From CANKHA01 sp035652315 (GTDB lineage Bacteria > Pseudomonadota > Alphaproteobacteria > Rhizobiales > Xanthobacteraceae), in NCBI GenBank assembly GCA_035652315.1, contig DASREA010000065.1, forward strand, positions 1 to 64,000: a stretch of 64,000 bases of DNA. Reading direction: 5' to 3'. The position numbers and the translations under genes are program-made. This document shows, piece after piece, positions 6,211 through 13,597 of the stretch; the first letter of the stretch is position 1; the number at the start of each line of letters is the position of its first letter. A model generated the notes under the pieces. The model did not search any database and was not told the DNA's origin. It saw only the letters and a list, made by a program, of their open reading frames with translations.

Positions 6211-7113
6211 ATGGCTAAGCGTCCGAAAGCAGTCCACCAGATGACCGTCGCCCAATTCGAGGCGGCTTTTCCCGACGAAACCGCCTGCAAAGCCTATTTG
6301 GTCGCCCGCAGATGGCCGAAAGGCGTCCATTGCCCGCGCTGTGGCTCTACGGACGTGACCCGGCTTAAGGACGGCTGGCACTGGCAGTGCTACGCTTGCG
6401 CCCCGGAAACCTCCTACCGCTTCTCGCATATTGCTGGCACAATTTTTGAGAACACGAATAAGCCGCTCAAAGACTGGTTCCGAGTCACGCACATGATGCT
6501 GACCGGCAAAAAGGGCGTTAGCGCCCTCCAGATCATGCGAGCGATGGGTTTCGGCTCTTACAAAACGAGTTGGTATATGTGCCACCGCATCCGGACGGCG
6601 CTGGTCCAGCGCGACATGGACAAACTCGGCGGCATTGTCGAGGTCGATGAAACTTTCATCGGCGGAAAAGACAAAAACAAACACGTCAGCAAGCGCGGTA
6701 AGGGCGGCAAACATGCCCCTAGCACTAAGACCCCGATCATCGGCGCTGTGCAGCGCAAGGGCAACGTGGTGACGCGCGTCCTTCAAGCCATCAGCAAAGA
6801 GGATTTGCAGAAATTCGTGCGCGAGACGGTCAAGACGGATGTTAGCTTGCTCGCCACGGATGAACATCGCGGCTACTTGGGCTTGCACGAATACAATCAT
6901 CAAACGGTGATGCATAGCGCCAAGCGGTACGTTGTCGGCGCGGTCCACACCAACACGATTGAAGGTTTCTGGTCGATCTTCAAACGGTCGATTGTCGGTA
7001 GCTATCACAAAGTCAGTCAGAAATATCTGCCGCTCTACATCGCAGAATGTCAGTTCAAATATAACAATCGCTTCAATGACGATATTTTTGGCGTGGCGAT
7101 TGCCGGATGCTAA
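6211..7113 (+). CDS. IS1595-family transposase of element B
   Basis: 300 residues from ATG 6211, chosen because GGAGG stands 5-6 bases upstream; ATG 6193 is possible but lies too close to the predicted transcription start. Zinc ribbon CPRCGS...CYAC (about residues 38-62), then a linker (TGKKGVSALQIMRAMGF) and the DDE domain: D in EVDETFIGGK, D in LATDEHRGY, and the HTNTIEGFWSIFKRSIVGSY block typical of the family. It differs strongly from the transposase of element A, so the two elements came from separate lineages. No disruption is seen. Confidence 0.92.
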   Translation: MAKRPKAVHQMTVAQFEAAFPDETACKAYLVARRWPKGVHCPRCGSTDVTRLKDGWHWQCYACAPETSYRFSHIAGTIFENTNKPLKDWFRVTHMMLTGKKGVSALQIMRAMGFGSYKTSWYMCHRIRTALVQRDMDKLGGIVEVDETFIGGKDKNKHVSKRGKGGKHAPSTKTPIIGAVQRKGNVVTRVLQAISKEDLQKFVRETVKTDVSLLATDEHRGYLGLHEYNHQTVMHSAKRYVVGAVHTNTIEGFWSIFKRSIVGSYHKVSQKYLPLYIAECQFKYNNRFNDDIFGVAIAGC

Positions 7114-7913
7114 TACGCGCTTTAATGGCAGTACTTTTGTTGGCTGGATTTGCGTTTGCTCAATCATCGCAATCTCCACCAAAAGAGCAACATCAAACCG
7201 CCACCCAGCAAACCCCCGCAGCAAGCGCCGAAGAGAAGCAGCCACCCAAATCCTTCGGGCAATCCCTTGCGATAATCTGGGCTCGAACTTGGGAAGATCC
7301 CGTTGCTTTCTTTACTTTCGCTCTGGCTTGCCTCACAGGCGCCTTGGTTGTCGTTTCTCTCATGCAAGGCTATTTTTTGCTCCGCGCTGACCGAACAGCA
7401 CGCTTGGCTGCCGAAGCCGCTGACAGCAGCGCCCGCGCGGCCATCGCGCTCCAATTGCCCCTCATAAGAATCAAGCCCGAGAAGTTGGAGCGCCTGGAAG
7501 GGCATACCTGTGGGGATGACTTTGAAGAATGCAGTGTTAGCTCCGTAATAATTTCCAATCTCGGATCGACTAGGGCGTTTCCTACCGAAATTCTCTACGG
7601 TTGGAATCTTGGAGATGATGTATTGCCAAAAGAACCGAGCTACCGATATTCCGAGAGGTTTCCAATAAATTTTTTTATCGAGCCAGACCCAAAGACTACT
7701 CCCAGAAAAATCCTCACAATGGGAATGCCCTTGGAGGCTGGACAATGGTTCCAAATTTGTCTCGGAAACTACTGCTGGTTTTATTGTGCCCTGCTGTACA
7801 CCGATTTCATGGGCGAGCCGCATAGCCATGGATTTTGTTGGCGCTGGGCCAGCAAGGGCACCGGCATGGAGTGGATTGCCGATAACACCCCCTCCTACAA
7901 TCGCAGAACCTAG
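7107..7913 (+). CDS. Membrane-anchored passenger protein of element B
   Basis: 268 residues. The ATG (7107) overlaps the transposase stop by seven bases (ATGCTAA), so the two are translationally coupled. N-terminal signal or anchor (about residues 4-18), a Gln/Pro-rich linker, one transmembrane helix (about 71-93), a helix (RTARLAAEAADSSARAAIAL) and a beta-rich soluble domain with conserved-looking motifs IIISNLG-type (VIISNLGSTRAFP), TMGMPL and HSHGFCWRWA. Similar proteins occur across Bradyrhizobium-like genomes next to such transposases, with no function assigned. It does not look needed for transposition. Confidence 0.7.
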   Translation: MLIRALMAVLLLAGFAFAQSSQSPPKEQHQTATQQTPAASAEEKQPPKSFGQSLAIIWARTWEDPVAFFTFALACLTGALVVVSLMQGYFLLRADRTARLAAEAADSSARAAIALQLPLIRIKPEKLERLEGHTCGDDFEECSVSSVIISNLGSTRAFPTEILYGWNLGDDVLPKEPSYRYSERFPINFFIEPDPKTTPRKILTMGMPLEAGQWFQICLGNYCWFYCALLYTDFMGEPHSHGFCWRWASKGTGMEWIADNTPSYNRRT

Positions 7914-7965
7914 GAGTATCGCCGCGCTGCCCTGTCGAAGCCACCTGTAGAACCTTGACCTCCAC

Positions 7966-7988
7966 AAGTCAAGTTCGGGATAATCGCC
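7966..7988 (-). repeat. Right terminal inverted repeat of element B
   Basis: Complement of 6142-6164 with a single mismatch (A for C at position 14). Confidence 0.85.
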
Positions 7989-7996
7989 ATAATTTT
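7989..7996. repeat. Target-site duplication of element B, right copy
   Basis: ATAATTTT, as at 6134-6141. Confidence 0.85.
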
Positions 7997-8039
7997 CCTA
8001 GGACCATATTCCTGCCACAGTCCCGCGCTTTGCTGCCGG

Positions 8040-8490
8040 CGTCCTTTCCGCCGAGGGCGCTCTCATGAGGCGTCGTGGCGAGTGGGAGAGGATGCGGCGC
8101 CCGCGCTTGTGCCTCGCAAGCACAGGTCCGGGACGCCCCGGGTCGCCGTCCGCCCCAACTACGTGGGGCCGCCCCTTGCAGGGCTGGACGGGTACGGGCG
8201 AGGGCTGGCGAAAGCCGGCCCGCTAGGGAGGGCGAAGAGTCCTCCGCCCAGTGGCCGGAAGCACGGCCCCGGGGAGCGAAATCGCCGCAAATGGCGCAGG
8301 CAGGCGCAAGCTTGCCGGCGTGTGGAGCGCCGCAAGGCGTGTGCGTCTCGCCGGACGCACTCACGCCGAAAGGCGTGGACTGTTGGTGCGCCTCGCGGCG
8401 CTCCGCTTCCCTCGGGAATTTTCCGGGGGGGAAGGAAAGAAGCGACGGCGCGCCCGCGCCGCAAACAACAGGGCCGGCGGAGCTATGCTT
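8040..8490. other. Hairpin-rich stretch without a credible gene
   Basis: Open frames here are Arg/Ala/Gly-rich with no domain, typical of random GC-rich DNA, and I do not call a gene. The stretch has a run of short perfect stem-loops: an 8-bp stem (one G-T pair) with a GAAA loop at 8202-8221, CGCC-GCAA-GGCG at 8328-8339, GTGCGTC/GACGCAC at 8341-8360, and a 6-bp stem with a GAAA loop at 8362-8377. Several have GNRA tetraloops, which suggests either a multi-hairpin interspersed repeat or a structured RNA. Confidence 0.4.
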
Positions 8491-8498
8491 ACGCTCCG

Positions 8499-8594
8499 CC
8501 TCATCCTGAGGAGGCGCGAAGCGCCGTCTCGAAGGATGGGCAGCGGCCTCGATGGTTCGAGACGCGTTGCTTCGCAACGCTCCTCACCATGAGG
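8499..8594. repeat. Dispersed repeat with CCTCATCCTGAGG / CACCATGAGG ends
   Basis: Starts CCTCATCCTGAGGAGGCGCG, contains the self-complementary pair CGTCTCGAAGG / GGTTCGAGACGCG and ends CTCCTCACCATGAGG. This design matches a very common rhizobial intergenic repeat. The rest of the gap to 8657 contains nothing I recognise. Confidence 0.65.
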
Positions 8595-8657
8595 CGAGAG
8601 GAAAGTGGCTGTTTGAAAATCGAATCCGGAGCGAGACTTCGCCGCCTTCGCGGACGC

Positions 8658-9098
8658 TCACTTCACCGTCACCACCAGCCCGTTCAAATCCGCGCTGACG
8701 ATGGCGCCGACCGAGCGGCCGGAGAGCGTGAGCACGGCGCCTTTCTCGTTGGTGAGCACGATGGCCTGCGCGCCGCGGCCGACGGCGGCGCCGACATTGC
8801 CGGCGGCATAGACGCCGGAGACGTCGGAGGCGCGGTGGATGTTGCTCACCGTGCCGCTAAAGCGCGTCTCCGAGGCGCCGAAGGTGAAGCCGTAGGAGAT
8901 GCCGCCGATCCCGAGCGGGTATCGCTTGCCGTGGAAGGTCAGCGTGCCGTCGCCGCCCGAGCCGCCGATGACGAAGCCGGCCTTGACGACGCGGAAGCTG
9001 ATGCTGCCGGAGTCGGCAAAGGCGGCGGAGGCGAAGGCGGCGCCCAGCAGCGCGGCCAGGCCGACGAAGGCTGCACGAATTCCAAATGACGGGCGCAT
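8658..9098 (-). CDS. Exported protein with DUF1134-like features
   Basis: 146 residues from the Met at 9098, placed by an AAGGAGG ribosome site. Signal peptide (about 1-28, ending ASAAFA). The mature part is Gly- and beta-rich (GGSGGDGTLTFHGKRYPLGI, GVYAAGNVGAAVGRGAQ, IVLTNEKGAVLTLSG), which recalls small envelope proteins of the DUF1134/EipA type. That similarity is approximate and unverified. It sits alone, upstream of another small exported protein on the same strand (9186-9533). Likely periplasmic or outer-membrane associated. Confidence 0.6.
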   Translation of the reverse strand: MRPSFGIRAAFVGLAALLGAAFASAAFADSGSISFRVVKAGFVIGGSGGDGTLTFHGKRYPLGIGGISYGFTFGASETRFSGTVSNIHRASDVSGVYAAGNVGAAVGRGAQAIVLTNEKGAVLTLSGRSVGAIVSADLNGLVVTVK

Positions 9099-9185
9099 GG
9101 TGTCCTCCTTGGGGAAAACGCGGCGTCGCGAATCGACGGACTTCGCGCCCATCATACCGCGCCCGCCGCGCCCGCGCCTGCCGTC

Positions 9186-9533
9186 CTATCGGGCCGCGAT
9201 CTGCCCGGCGTCCTTGAGGATCACTTCCGGCTTGCCTTTGTAGAGGCGCACCGCGCCGGTGACCTGCACGGTCTTGCCGTTCAGCGCGGCGACGTCGGTG
9301 AATTTCGCCGCGTCGGCGGAGAAGATCACGGCGGTGAAACCCTTGCCGGCGGCGCTTAAGCCGAGGTCGATGAAGGTCGCGCCGGAGCGGGCGTCGCGGT
9401 GCACCCGGCTGACCACGCCTTCGACGGTCACGCGGCTCCCGACATGGGCGGGCGCCTCCGACGGCTGGATCGTCTCCGCCCGCGCGGCGGCGCCGCTCAG
9501 CGCCAGCGCGGCGATGGCAACAAGAATGCGCAT
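9186..9533 (-). CDS. Periplasmic OB-fold protein, 115 aa
   Basis: The start at 9533 is set by GGGAGGGAAGC and a following signal peptide (MRILVAIAALALSGAAARA). The mature domain follows an OB-fold nucleic-acid-binding-like pattern: GSRVTVEGVVSRVHRD, FIDLG, FTAVIFSADAAKF, LNGKTVQVTGAVRLYKGKPE, VILKDAGQI. Exported OB-fold proteins of this size are widespread and mostly uncharacterised. The ligand is unknown. The longer reading frame upstream (to 9866) overlaps the opposing DUF2188 gene and is not used. Confidence 0.65.
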   Translation of the reverse strand: MRILVAIAALALSGAAARAETIQPSEAPAHVGSRVTVEGVVSRVHRDARSGATFIDLGLSAAGKGFTAVIFSADAAKFTDVAALNGKTVQVTGAVRLYKGKPEVILKDAGQIAAR

Positions 9534-9677
9534 GCTTCCCTCCCCGGCTCTCTGTTGGATCGCTGCGGCGATTAGAACAAATGGGGAACATTGAGTCAAG
9601 CCTTGCAGGCTTTCTTGACCCTCGCCGGCAATCGGCGCCTGATTGCCGGCGCACGCGGCGGCAAAGCTTGGTGACCC

Positions 9678-9923
9678 ATGACACACGTTACCTACAAGGT
9701 GGTCCGTCACGAGGACGGCTGGGCTTACATGGTCAACGGCGCCTATTCCGAGACCTTCCCCAGCCATGCGGCGGCGCTGGCGGCGGCGCGCCAAGCCGCG
9801 GCCGAGCAGCGCGAACCCGGCCAGACCGAGGTGATCGAATACGAGGACGAGAACGGCAAATGGCATACGGAGGTCGCGAGTGGGCGCGACCGCCCGGAAA
9901 CCGACGTCGAGGACACCGCCTGA
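9678..9923 (+). CDS. DUF2188 domain protein, 81 aa
   Basis: Compact DUF2188 protein: YKVVRHEDGWAYMVNGAYSE strand pair, PSHAAALAAARQAAAEQ helix, then VIEYEDENGKWHTE. Function unknown in the family. It is divergent to the OB-fold gene and convergent with the Cache-like gene. The family has a second member in this window inside insertion element A (4673-4909). Confidence 0.7.
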   Translation: MTHVTYKVVRHEDGWAYMVNGAYSETFPSHAAALAAARQAAAEQREPGQTEVIEYEDENGKWHTEVASGRDRPETDVEDTA

Positions 9924-9945
9924 GCGGCGGCGGCGCCCCGCGGCC

Positions 9946-10476
9946 TTATTGCTTCAGATAGCCCACGTAATAAATGCCGATGACGTTATTGCCGGCATCG
10001 CGGATGGGCTCGTAGCCGGTGGTATAAGGCTTGCCGAGAATGTCGACGTCGCCATAGAAGGCTTGGCCGCTGCGAATCGCGACGATGGCCTTGCCTTTCG
10101 GATCCAGAACGGTGCCGATCGCGCGCGAGCCGTCATCCTTCTTCACGTTGGTGGATACCCGCACATAGTCCTCGCCGCTCTTGACGAAGATCGTGGCGGT
10201 GCCGCCCATTTCCTTCACCACGGCGTCAACCATGTCGAAATTATTGTTGATCTTGGCGCTGCCGAAATAAATGGCGGGCACGGTCTTATCGGTAACCTTG
10301 TCGGTGCCCTCGAGCTTTGGCGCGCCAAGCGCAGCCGCCTTGCTTTTCAGCAGAGCCATGGATTGCTTCACTTTGGCCGCGACATCCTGAGCCTGGCCCG
10401 GACTGGACAGCAAGGTTGACATTCCGGCGATACATCCGGCCGCGACGATGCCAAGAAACGCATGCTTCCATGACAT
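9946..10476 (-). CDS. Exported Cache-domain protein
   Basis: 176 residues. Signal peptide (about 1-29, SSPGQAQ), then a single periplasmic Cache-type sensory fold: VPAIYFGSAKINNNFDMVDAV, GGTATIFVKSGEDYVRVSTN, SRAIGTVLDPKGKAI, AFYGDVDILGKPYTTGYEPI, NNVIGIYYVGY. This pattern is that of the extracellular domain of chemoreceptors (Cache_3-Cache_2), here without a membrane helix or signalling domain. It probably binds a small ligand in the periplasm. The start is backed by a GGAGGAG site. Confidence 0.7.
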   Translation of the reverse strand: MSWKHAFLGIVAAGCIAGMSTLLSSPGQAQDVAAKVKQSMALLKSKAAALGAPKLEGTDKVTDKTVPAIYFGSAKINNNFDMVDAVVKEMGGTATIFVKSGEDYVRVSTNVKKDDGSRAIGTVLDPKGKAIVAIRSGQAFYGDVDILGKPYTTGYEPIRDAGNNVIGIYYVGYLKQ

Positions 10477-10834
10477 GTTGTGAACTCCTCCCTGGATGTG
10501 CCCAGAACTTTGGCACAGACGGATTATACGGCGGCCAAAATGGCGACGATGTTAGACAAAGGTCGTCTGATTGTTTGCTCGACAAGACTGAGTCACCTGG
10601 GTTGCAGCTGCTGAGTTATGCTCAAGATGAGTGCGACCAGTGCGTCACACGGCTTTAGCGCGTGTGAAAGCAGGCACCGCCGCTGGCCAGCGTTATTCCT
10701 GCAATGCAGCACCGCATCGCCAGCGACGACGCCATAAGATCGCCACCCGACGCTGATGTCGTGAAACCAAGGACAGCCATTCTGGTTGTCCGGGAGCAGG
10801 GGGGAGTGTCTTTACTAGCAGAGGAGTATCCTCC
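10477..10834. other. Intergenic region, 358 bp
   Basis: Between two divergent genes. I see no gene, repeat or clear promoter, only the ribosome sites of the two flanking genes at its ends (GGAGGAG on the minus strand, GAGGAG on the plus strand). Confidence 0.5.
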
Positions 10835-11260
10835 ATGTGCGACTACAGCCTGCATAGCGTTGCAAGCCGGCCCGCACGCGTCGGAGACAAGCTCGCGTCC
10901 ACGAGGTTCAGCAATTCCATCACCCGCGGCTTCGCCGCCGCGGGAGAGCCGAACGTGGCCGTCTGCCTCCTTCCCGGCACGGAAATCGCATTCGAGCGGG
11001 ATGTCGAATACGAGCACGGCTGGGGCGTGTTTTCCAAACGGAAGCTGAAGGAAAGGGTCGCTCTTTTCCGGCAGGTCGACCTCAACAAGCCCAACGTGCA
11101 TCACGATGCGCTGGAATTTCCCAACGGCCAATTGGTGCTGGTCACGCAGCTCTGCGAAGGCCAGCACGCGGATGTGCTGCAACTGCCGGCGGCGCCACGT
11201 GGCGAAAAGGAGATCCAGCAGCCGCAGCAAGCGGAGCTCCTGATCGAACCGGGCGTTTAG
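10835..11260 (+). CDS. Conserved hypothetical protein, 141 aa
   Basis: Begins MCDYSLHSVASRPARVGDKL, a start I associate with a conserved rhizobial family of unknown function. There is no signal peptide or membrane helix. A central beta-rich region (NVAVCLLPGTEIAFERDVEYE) is followed by HHDALEFPNGQLVLVTQLCEGQHADVLQLPAAP. It may be an intracellular binding protein, but no ligand or catalytic motif can be named. GAGGAG precedes the start. It is convergent with the UspA gene. Confidence 0.65.
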   Translation: MCDYSLHSVASRPARVGDKLASTRFSNSITRGFAAAGEPNVAVCLLPGTEIAFERDVEYEHGWGVFSKRKLKERVALFRQVDLNKPNVHHDALEFPNGQLVLVTQLCEGQHADVLQLPAAPRGEKEIQQPQQAELLIEPGV

Positions 11261-11348
11261 CGCCGCTCGGCACACCGAGATCGGCGCAAAGAAATTGGCG
11301 AATGCCTGGGCGGGTCTCGGCATTGCCAGGCCCGCCTTCTTCATTTAC

Positions 11349-11876
11349 TCACTTCACGGTGAGGGTCGGACATTTCGAGCGTTGGATCACGGCATGCGAG
11401 ACGCTGCCGAGTACCAATTCTTTCACCAGGCCCAAGCCGCGCGAGCCGAGGACGATCAAATCGCATTTCGATTTCTTGGCGCGGGCTAGAATTTTTTCCA
11501 CGGGATCGCCGATTTCCACCGCTGCGGTGAGTCTCTTCACGCGTTTTTGCTTGGCGATCTTGGCCGCATCCTCTACAATTCGTTTGCCGACGATATCGAG
11601 AACCGAACGTGGAGCGGGAACATAGCTCAGCGAGGGCATGTCGGCCTCCGGCGACAGCAGCAGTGTTTCCTCCAGACGTTTGACTTCAGCCTTTACCTTT
11701 CCCGGCAACTTCCTGGCCTGCGAGATCGATCCGAGATCCTGCAATGTCACCGTCAGCGGCTGGGCGTTGAGAATGGTCAGGCGGGCGCCGTGGACCTTCG
11801 CCAGCTCGGCAGCGACTTTGACCGCGCGTTTGGCGTGGTTCGAGCCGTCGGTCGCAACGAGAATATTTTTGAACAT
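11349..11876 (-). CDS. Universal stress protein UspA family
   Basis: 175 residues starting MFKNILVATDGS at 11876 (GGAGA site in the upstream bases). Single Usp domain with the ATP-binding signature G-x2-G-x9-G-S (LGSRGLGLVKELVLGSVSH) near the C-terminus, so probably an ATP-binding Usp. It is longer than the usual 140-150 residues because of a helical insert at about residues 45-85 (ISQARKLPGKVKAEVKRLEE). It is followed by the SHOCT membrane protein gene on its upstream side in the same direction, 61 bases away, possibly as one transcript. Confidence 0.85.
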   Translation of the reverse strand: MFKNILVATDGSNHAKRAVKVAAELAKVHGARLTILNAQPLTVTLQDLGSISQARKLPGKVKAEVKRLEETLLLSPEADMPSLSYVPAPRSVLDIVGKRIVEDAAKIAKQKRVKRLTAAVEIGDPVEKILARAKKSKCDLIVLGSRGLGLVKELVLGSVSHAVIQRSKCPTLTVK

Positions 11877-11937
11877 CGGATTCTCCATGAAGATAGGAAA
11901 TGGCGGCCACCCGCTTTCCCGGGTTGCCGCCCGCGTA

Positions 11938-12339
11938 TCAACGCGGCATTTGCGAGAGAATGGCGGCTTTCTTGTCGGCGTATTCGTCCTTCTGAATCTC
12001 GCCCTTGGCAAATCGTTCATTCAGGATTTGCAGCGCCGAATAGCTCGGGTCGCGCCAGCGATCTATCACCCCAGGCCCGTGAGGATGCCCCGCAAAACCA
12101 CAGGCACCCCGCATTAAAAGAATGCCGGCGCCGATAATAAGGACGAAGAACAGTAACATGGTCAGGGGACCGAGCCAGCCCATGCTCCAGCCATAGCCGC
12201 CGCTCCACATGTGCCAGGGCCCCGGACCGTAATAGCCCGGCCCGGGCGGCGACGGTTGTGTCTGCTGCGCCAAAGCCTGCACCGGTTCGAGCAGAACGAT
12301 GAAAGTGAAAAGCGAAAGATCGCGTATCTTCCTCACCAT
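11938..12339 (-). CDS. SHOCT-domain membrane protein
   Basis: 133 residues: signal peptide (about 1-24), Pro/Gly/Tyr/Trp-rich segment (PPGPGYYGPGPWHMWSGGYG), one transmembrane helix (about 57-76, LGPLTMLLFFVLIIGAGILL) and a C-terminal SHOCT motif (ALQILNERFAKGEIQKDEYA). SHOCT domains are short oligomerisation modules on many bacterial membrane proteins. The GAAGGAGATG site fixes the start. It lies upstream of uspA on the same strand, so the pair may respond to the same stress (inference). Confidence 0.8.
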   Translation of the reverse strand: MVRKIRDLSLFTFIVLLEPVQALAQQTQPSPPGPGYYGPGPWHMWSGGYGWSMGWLGPLTMLLFFVLIIGAGILLMRGACGFAGHPHGPGVIDRWRDPSYSALQILNERFAKGEIQKDEYADKKAAILSQMPR

Positions 12340-12607
12340 GGCGGCATCTCCTTCGTATCGCTTATGACAATGGATGCTTGCCCGGTCATGCCGCGTTGAC
12401 CTACGTCAAGTGTCGCCCGGTTGCCCCCTTTTCGCGCTCGCGTCGAAGGTGGCCGGATTGCGGCATCTGTATTTACCCAGCGTTCATTGAAAACGCCCCT
12501 AAGTCACTTCAATTATTTGCAACTTTTTCGCTGGCGACACGTTGCCACGTGGAGGAAAGGCTCACACGACGTGGGTCTTTGCTGTTCACACGGCTAGAGG
12601 TGATGCC

Positions 12608-12898
12608 ATGAGGAAAACGCTTACTGTTCTCGCGGCTGCCGGATTGATGGGTATGACTGCGATCGCGGCGCCAGCTCCCGCGGAAGCGCGCGGTAACGGC
12701 GGCGCGGTGGCCGCGGGCGTTATCGGGGGCTTGGCTGCTGGCGCCATTATCGGCTCGGCGGCGAGCGGGGCTTACGCCTATGAGCCTCCGGCCACCGTTT
12801 ATTACGGCGCCTATCCGCCGCGCGATTGCCATTGGGTGCGCGAGCGGGTCTGGACCGACTATGGTCCGCGCTGGCGCGATATCCGGGTCTGCAGGTAA
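12608..12898 (+). CDS. Small exported glycine-zipper-like protein, 96 aa
   Basis: Signal peptide (about 1-28, AAPAPAEA), then the Gly/Ala-rich segment GGAVAAGVIGGLAAGAIIGS, a glycine-zipper-like membrane-association motif, followed by an aromatic tail (YYGAYPPRDCHWVRERVW...). Closely similar in design to the next gene (13210-13545), so a paralogous pair. Ribosome site AGAGGTG. A rho-independent terminator follows at 12935-12962. Likely outer-membrane or periplasmic; function unknown. Confidence 0.7.
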   Translation: MRKTLTVLAAAGLMGMTAIAAPAPAEARGNGGAVAAGVIGGLAAGAIIGSAASGAYAYEPPATVYYGAYPPRDCHWVRERVWTDYGPRWRDIRVCR

Positions 12899-12934
12899 TC
12901 CGGAATCCAGGCTGACTTTGTTGTGGAGGAAGCG

Positions 12935-12962
12935 AAGGCGCCGTGCGAAAGCGCGGCGCCTT
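12935..12962 (+). terminator. Rho-independent terminator
   Basis: 9-bp stem AAGGCGCCG / CGGCGCCTT with a 10-base loop followed by TGTTAAG. It stands 36 bases after the stop of the 96-aa gene. Confidence 0.7.
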
Positions 12963-13209
12963 TGTTAAGATTCCATCGCAGGGAGCGGAAGTTTCGTAGC
13001 CTCCAAGGCGCCACTTTTCGGGGCAATGGTCAGGACACAAAAAATCCGACCCCGGTTCTGTGGCGAGGCCTTGTCGGTGTTCATCAAGTATTCATATCTA
13101 GTTTACGAAGATCGGTGCTATCTTTCGAGGCTCGCCCATCTGGGGCCATGAAGGTTCAAGTAAGTCGGCGCACGGCCGCCGTCATCTGGCCGCCCGAGAG
13201 GAGACTGCG

Positions 13210-13545
13210 ATGAAGAAAGCTCTCAATGTATTGTTCGGCGCCGCTGCGGTCGCCGCTGCGGCGATTACCGTTCCTGCTCCTGCTCAGGCGCGCAATGAAG
13301 GCGCGATCGCGGCGGGCGTGGTCGGCGGCCTGGCCGCGGGCGCGATTATCGGCAGCGCGGTCGCGCCGCGGCCGGTCTATGCCTATCCGGCCTATGCGCC
13401 GGCACCGGGCTATGTCGTCTATTCCGGCTACTATGCCCCCTATCCGGTCGCCTGCCCGGGCGGCTACTGGGCGCGGAAGCCGGTTGCCTTCGACCGTTGG
13501 GGCCGCCCCGTGGCCTGGTCGAAGCCGCGCTTCATCTGCCCTTAA
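13210..13545 (+). CDS. Small exported glycine-zipper-like protein, 111 aa
   Basis: Paralogue of the preceding gene: signal peptide (about 1-27, ending APAQA), then GAIAAGVVGGLAAGAIIGS, then a Tyr/Pro-rich tail (VYAYPAYAPAPGYVVYSGYY) and a two-cysteine C-terminus. GAGAGGAG ribosome site. It has its own upstream region (12963-13209), in which no gene is seen, and a strong hairpin after it. Probable envelope protein of unknown role. Confidence 0.7.
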   Translation: MKKALNVLFGAAAVAAAAITVPAPAQARNEGAIAAGVVGGLAAGAIIGSAVAPRPVYAYPAYAPAPGYVVYSGYYAPYPVACPGGYWARKPVAFDRWGRPVAWSKPRFICP

Positions 13546-13566
13546 ACGGATAGCTCTTTCACCATC

Positions 13567-13596
13567 AACGGCCGGCTCCCTGGAGAGCCGGCCGTT
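13567..13596. terminator. Bidirectional terminator
   Basis: A perfect 12-bp stem (AACGGCCGGCTC / GAGCCGGCCGTT) with a 6-base loop and a TTTT following. It lies between the convergent ends of the 111-aa gene and the lytic transglycosylase gene. Confidence 0.85.
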
Positions 13597-13597
13597 T

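Larger units (their letters stand above)
6142..7988. mobile_element. IS1595-family element B with one passenger gene
   Basis: A second, unrelated insertion sequence of 1847 bp. The left end (6142-6164) begins GGCGATTATCCCGCACTTGA. The right end (complement of 7966-7988) begins GGCGATTATCCCGAACTTGA, giving 23-bp inverted repeats with one mismatch. It is flanked by the direct 8-bp repeat ATAATTTT (6134-6141, 7989-7996). It encodes a transposase (6211-7113) and, overlapping it, a membrane-anchored passenger protein (7107-7913). Only 29 bases of older chromosome (6105-6133) separate its left target duplication from that of element A. Confidence 0.88.

Noticed and set aside
6166..7245. 359-codon minus-strand frame inside element B
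   Set aside because: Antisense of the element B transposase; IS shadows like this are common.
8082..9089. 335-codon plus-strand frame
   Set aside because: Arg/Gly/Ala-rich, crosses two repeat types and runs antisense through the DUF1134-like gene; no ribosome site or domain.
11300..11345. Terminator between the 141-aa gene and uspA
   Set aside because: GGCGGG/CCCGCC can pair but competing pairings and a poor loop make it unconvincing.
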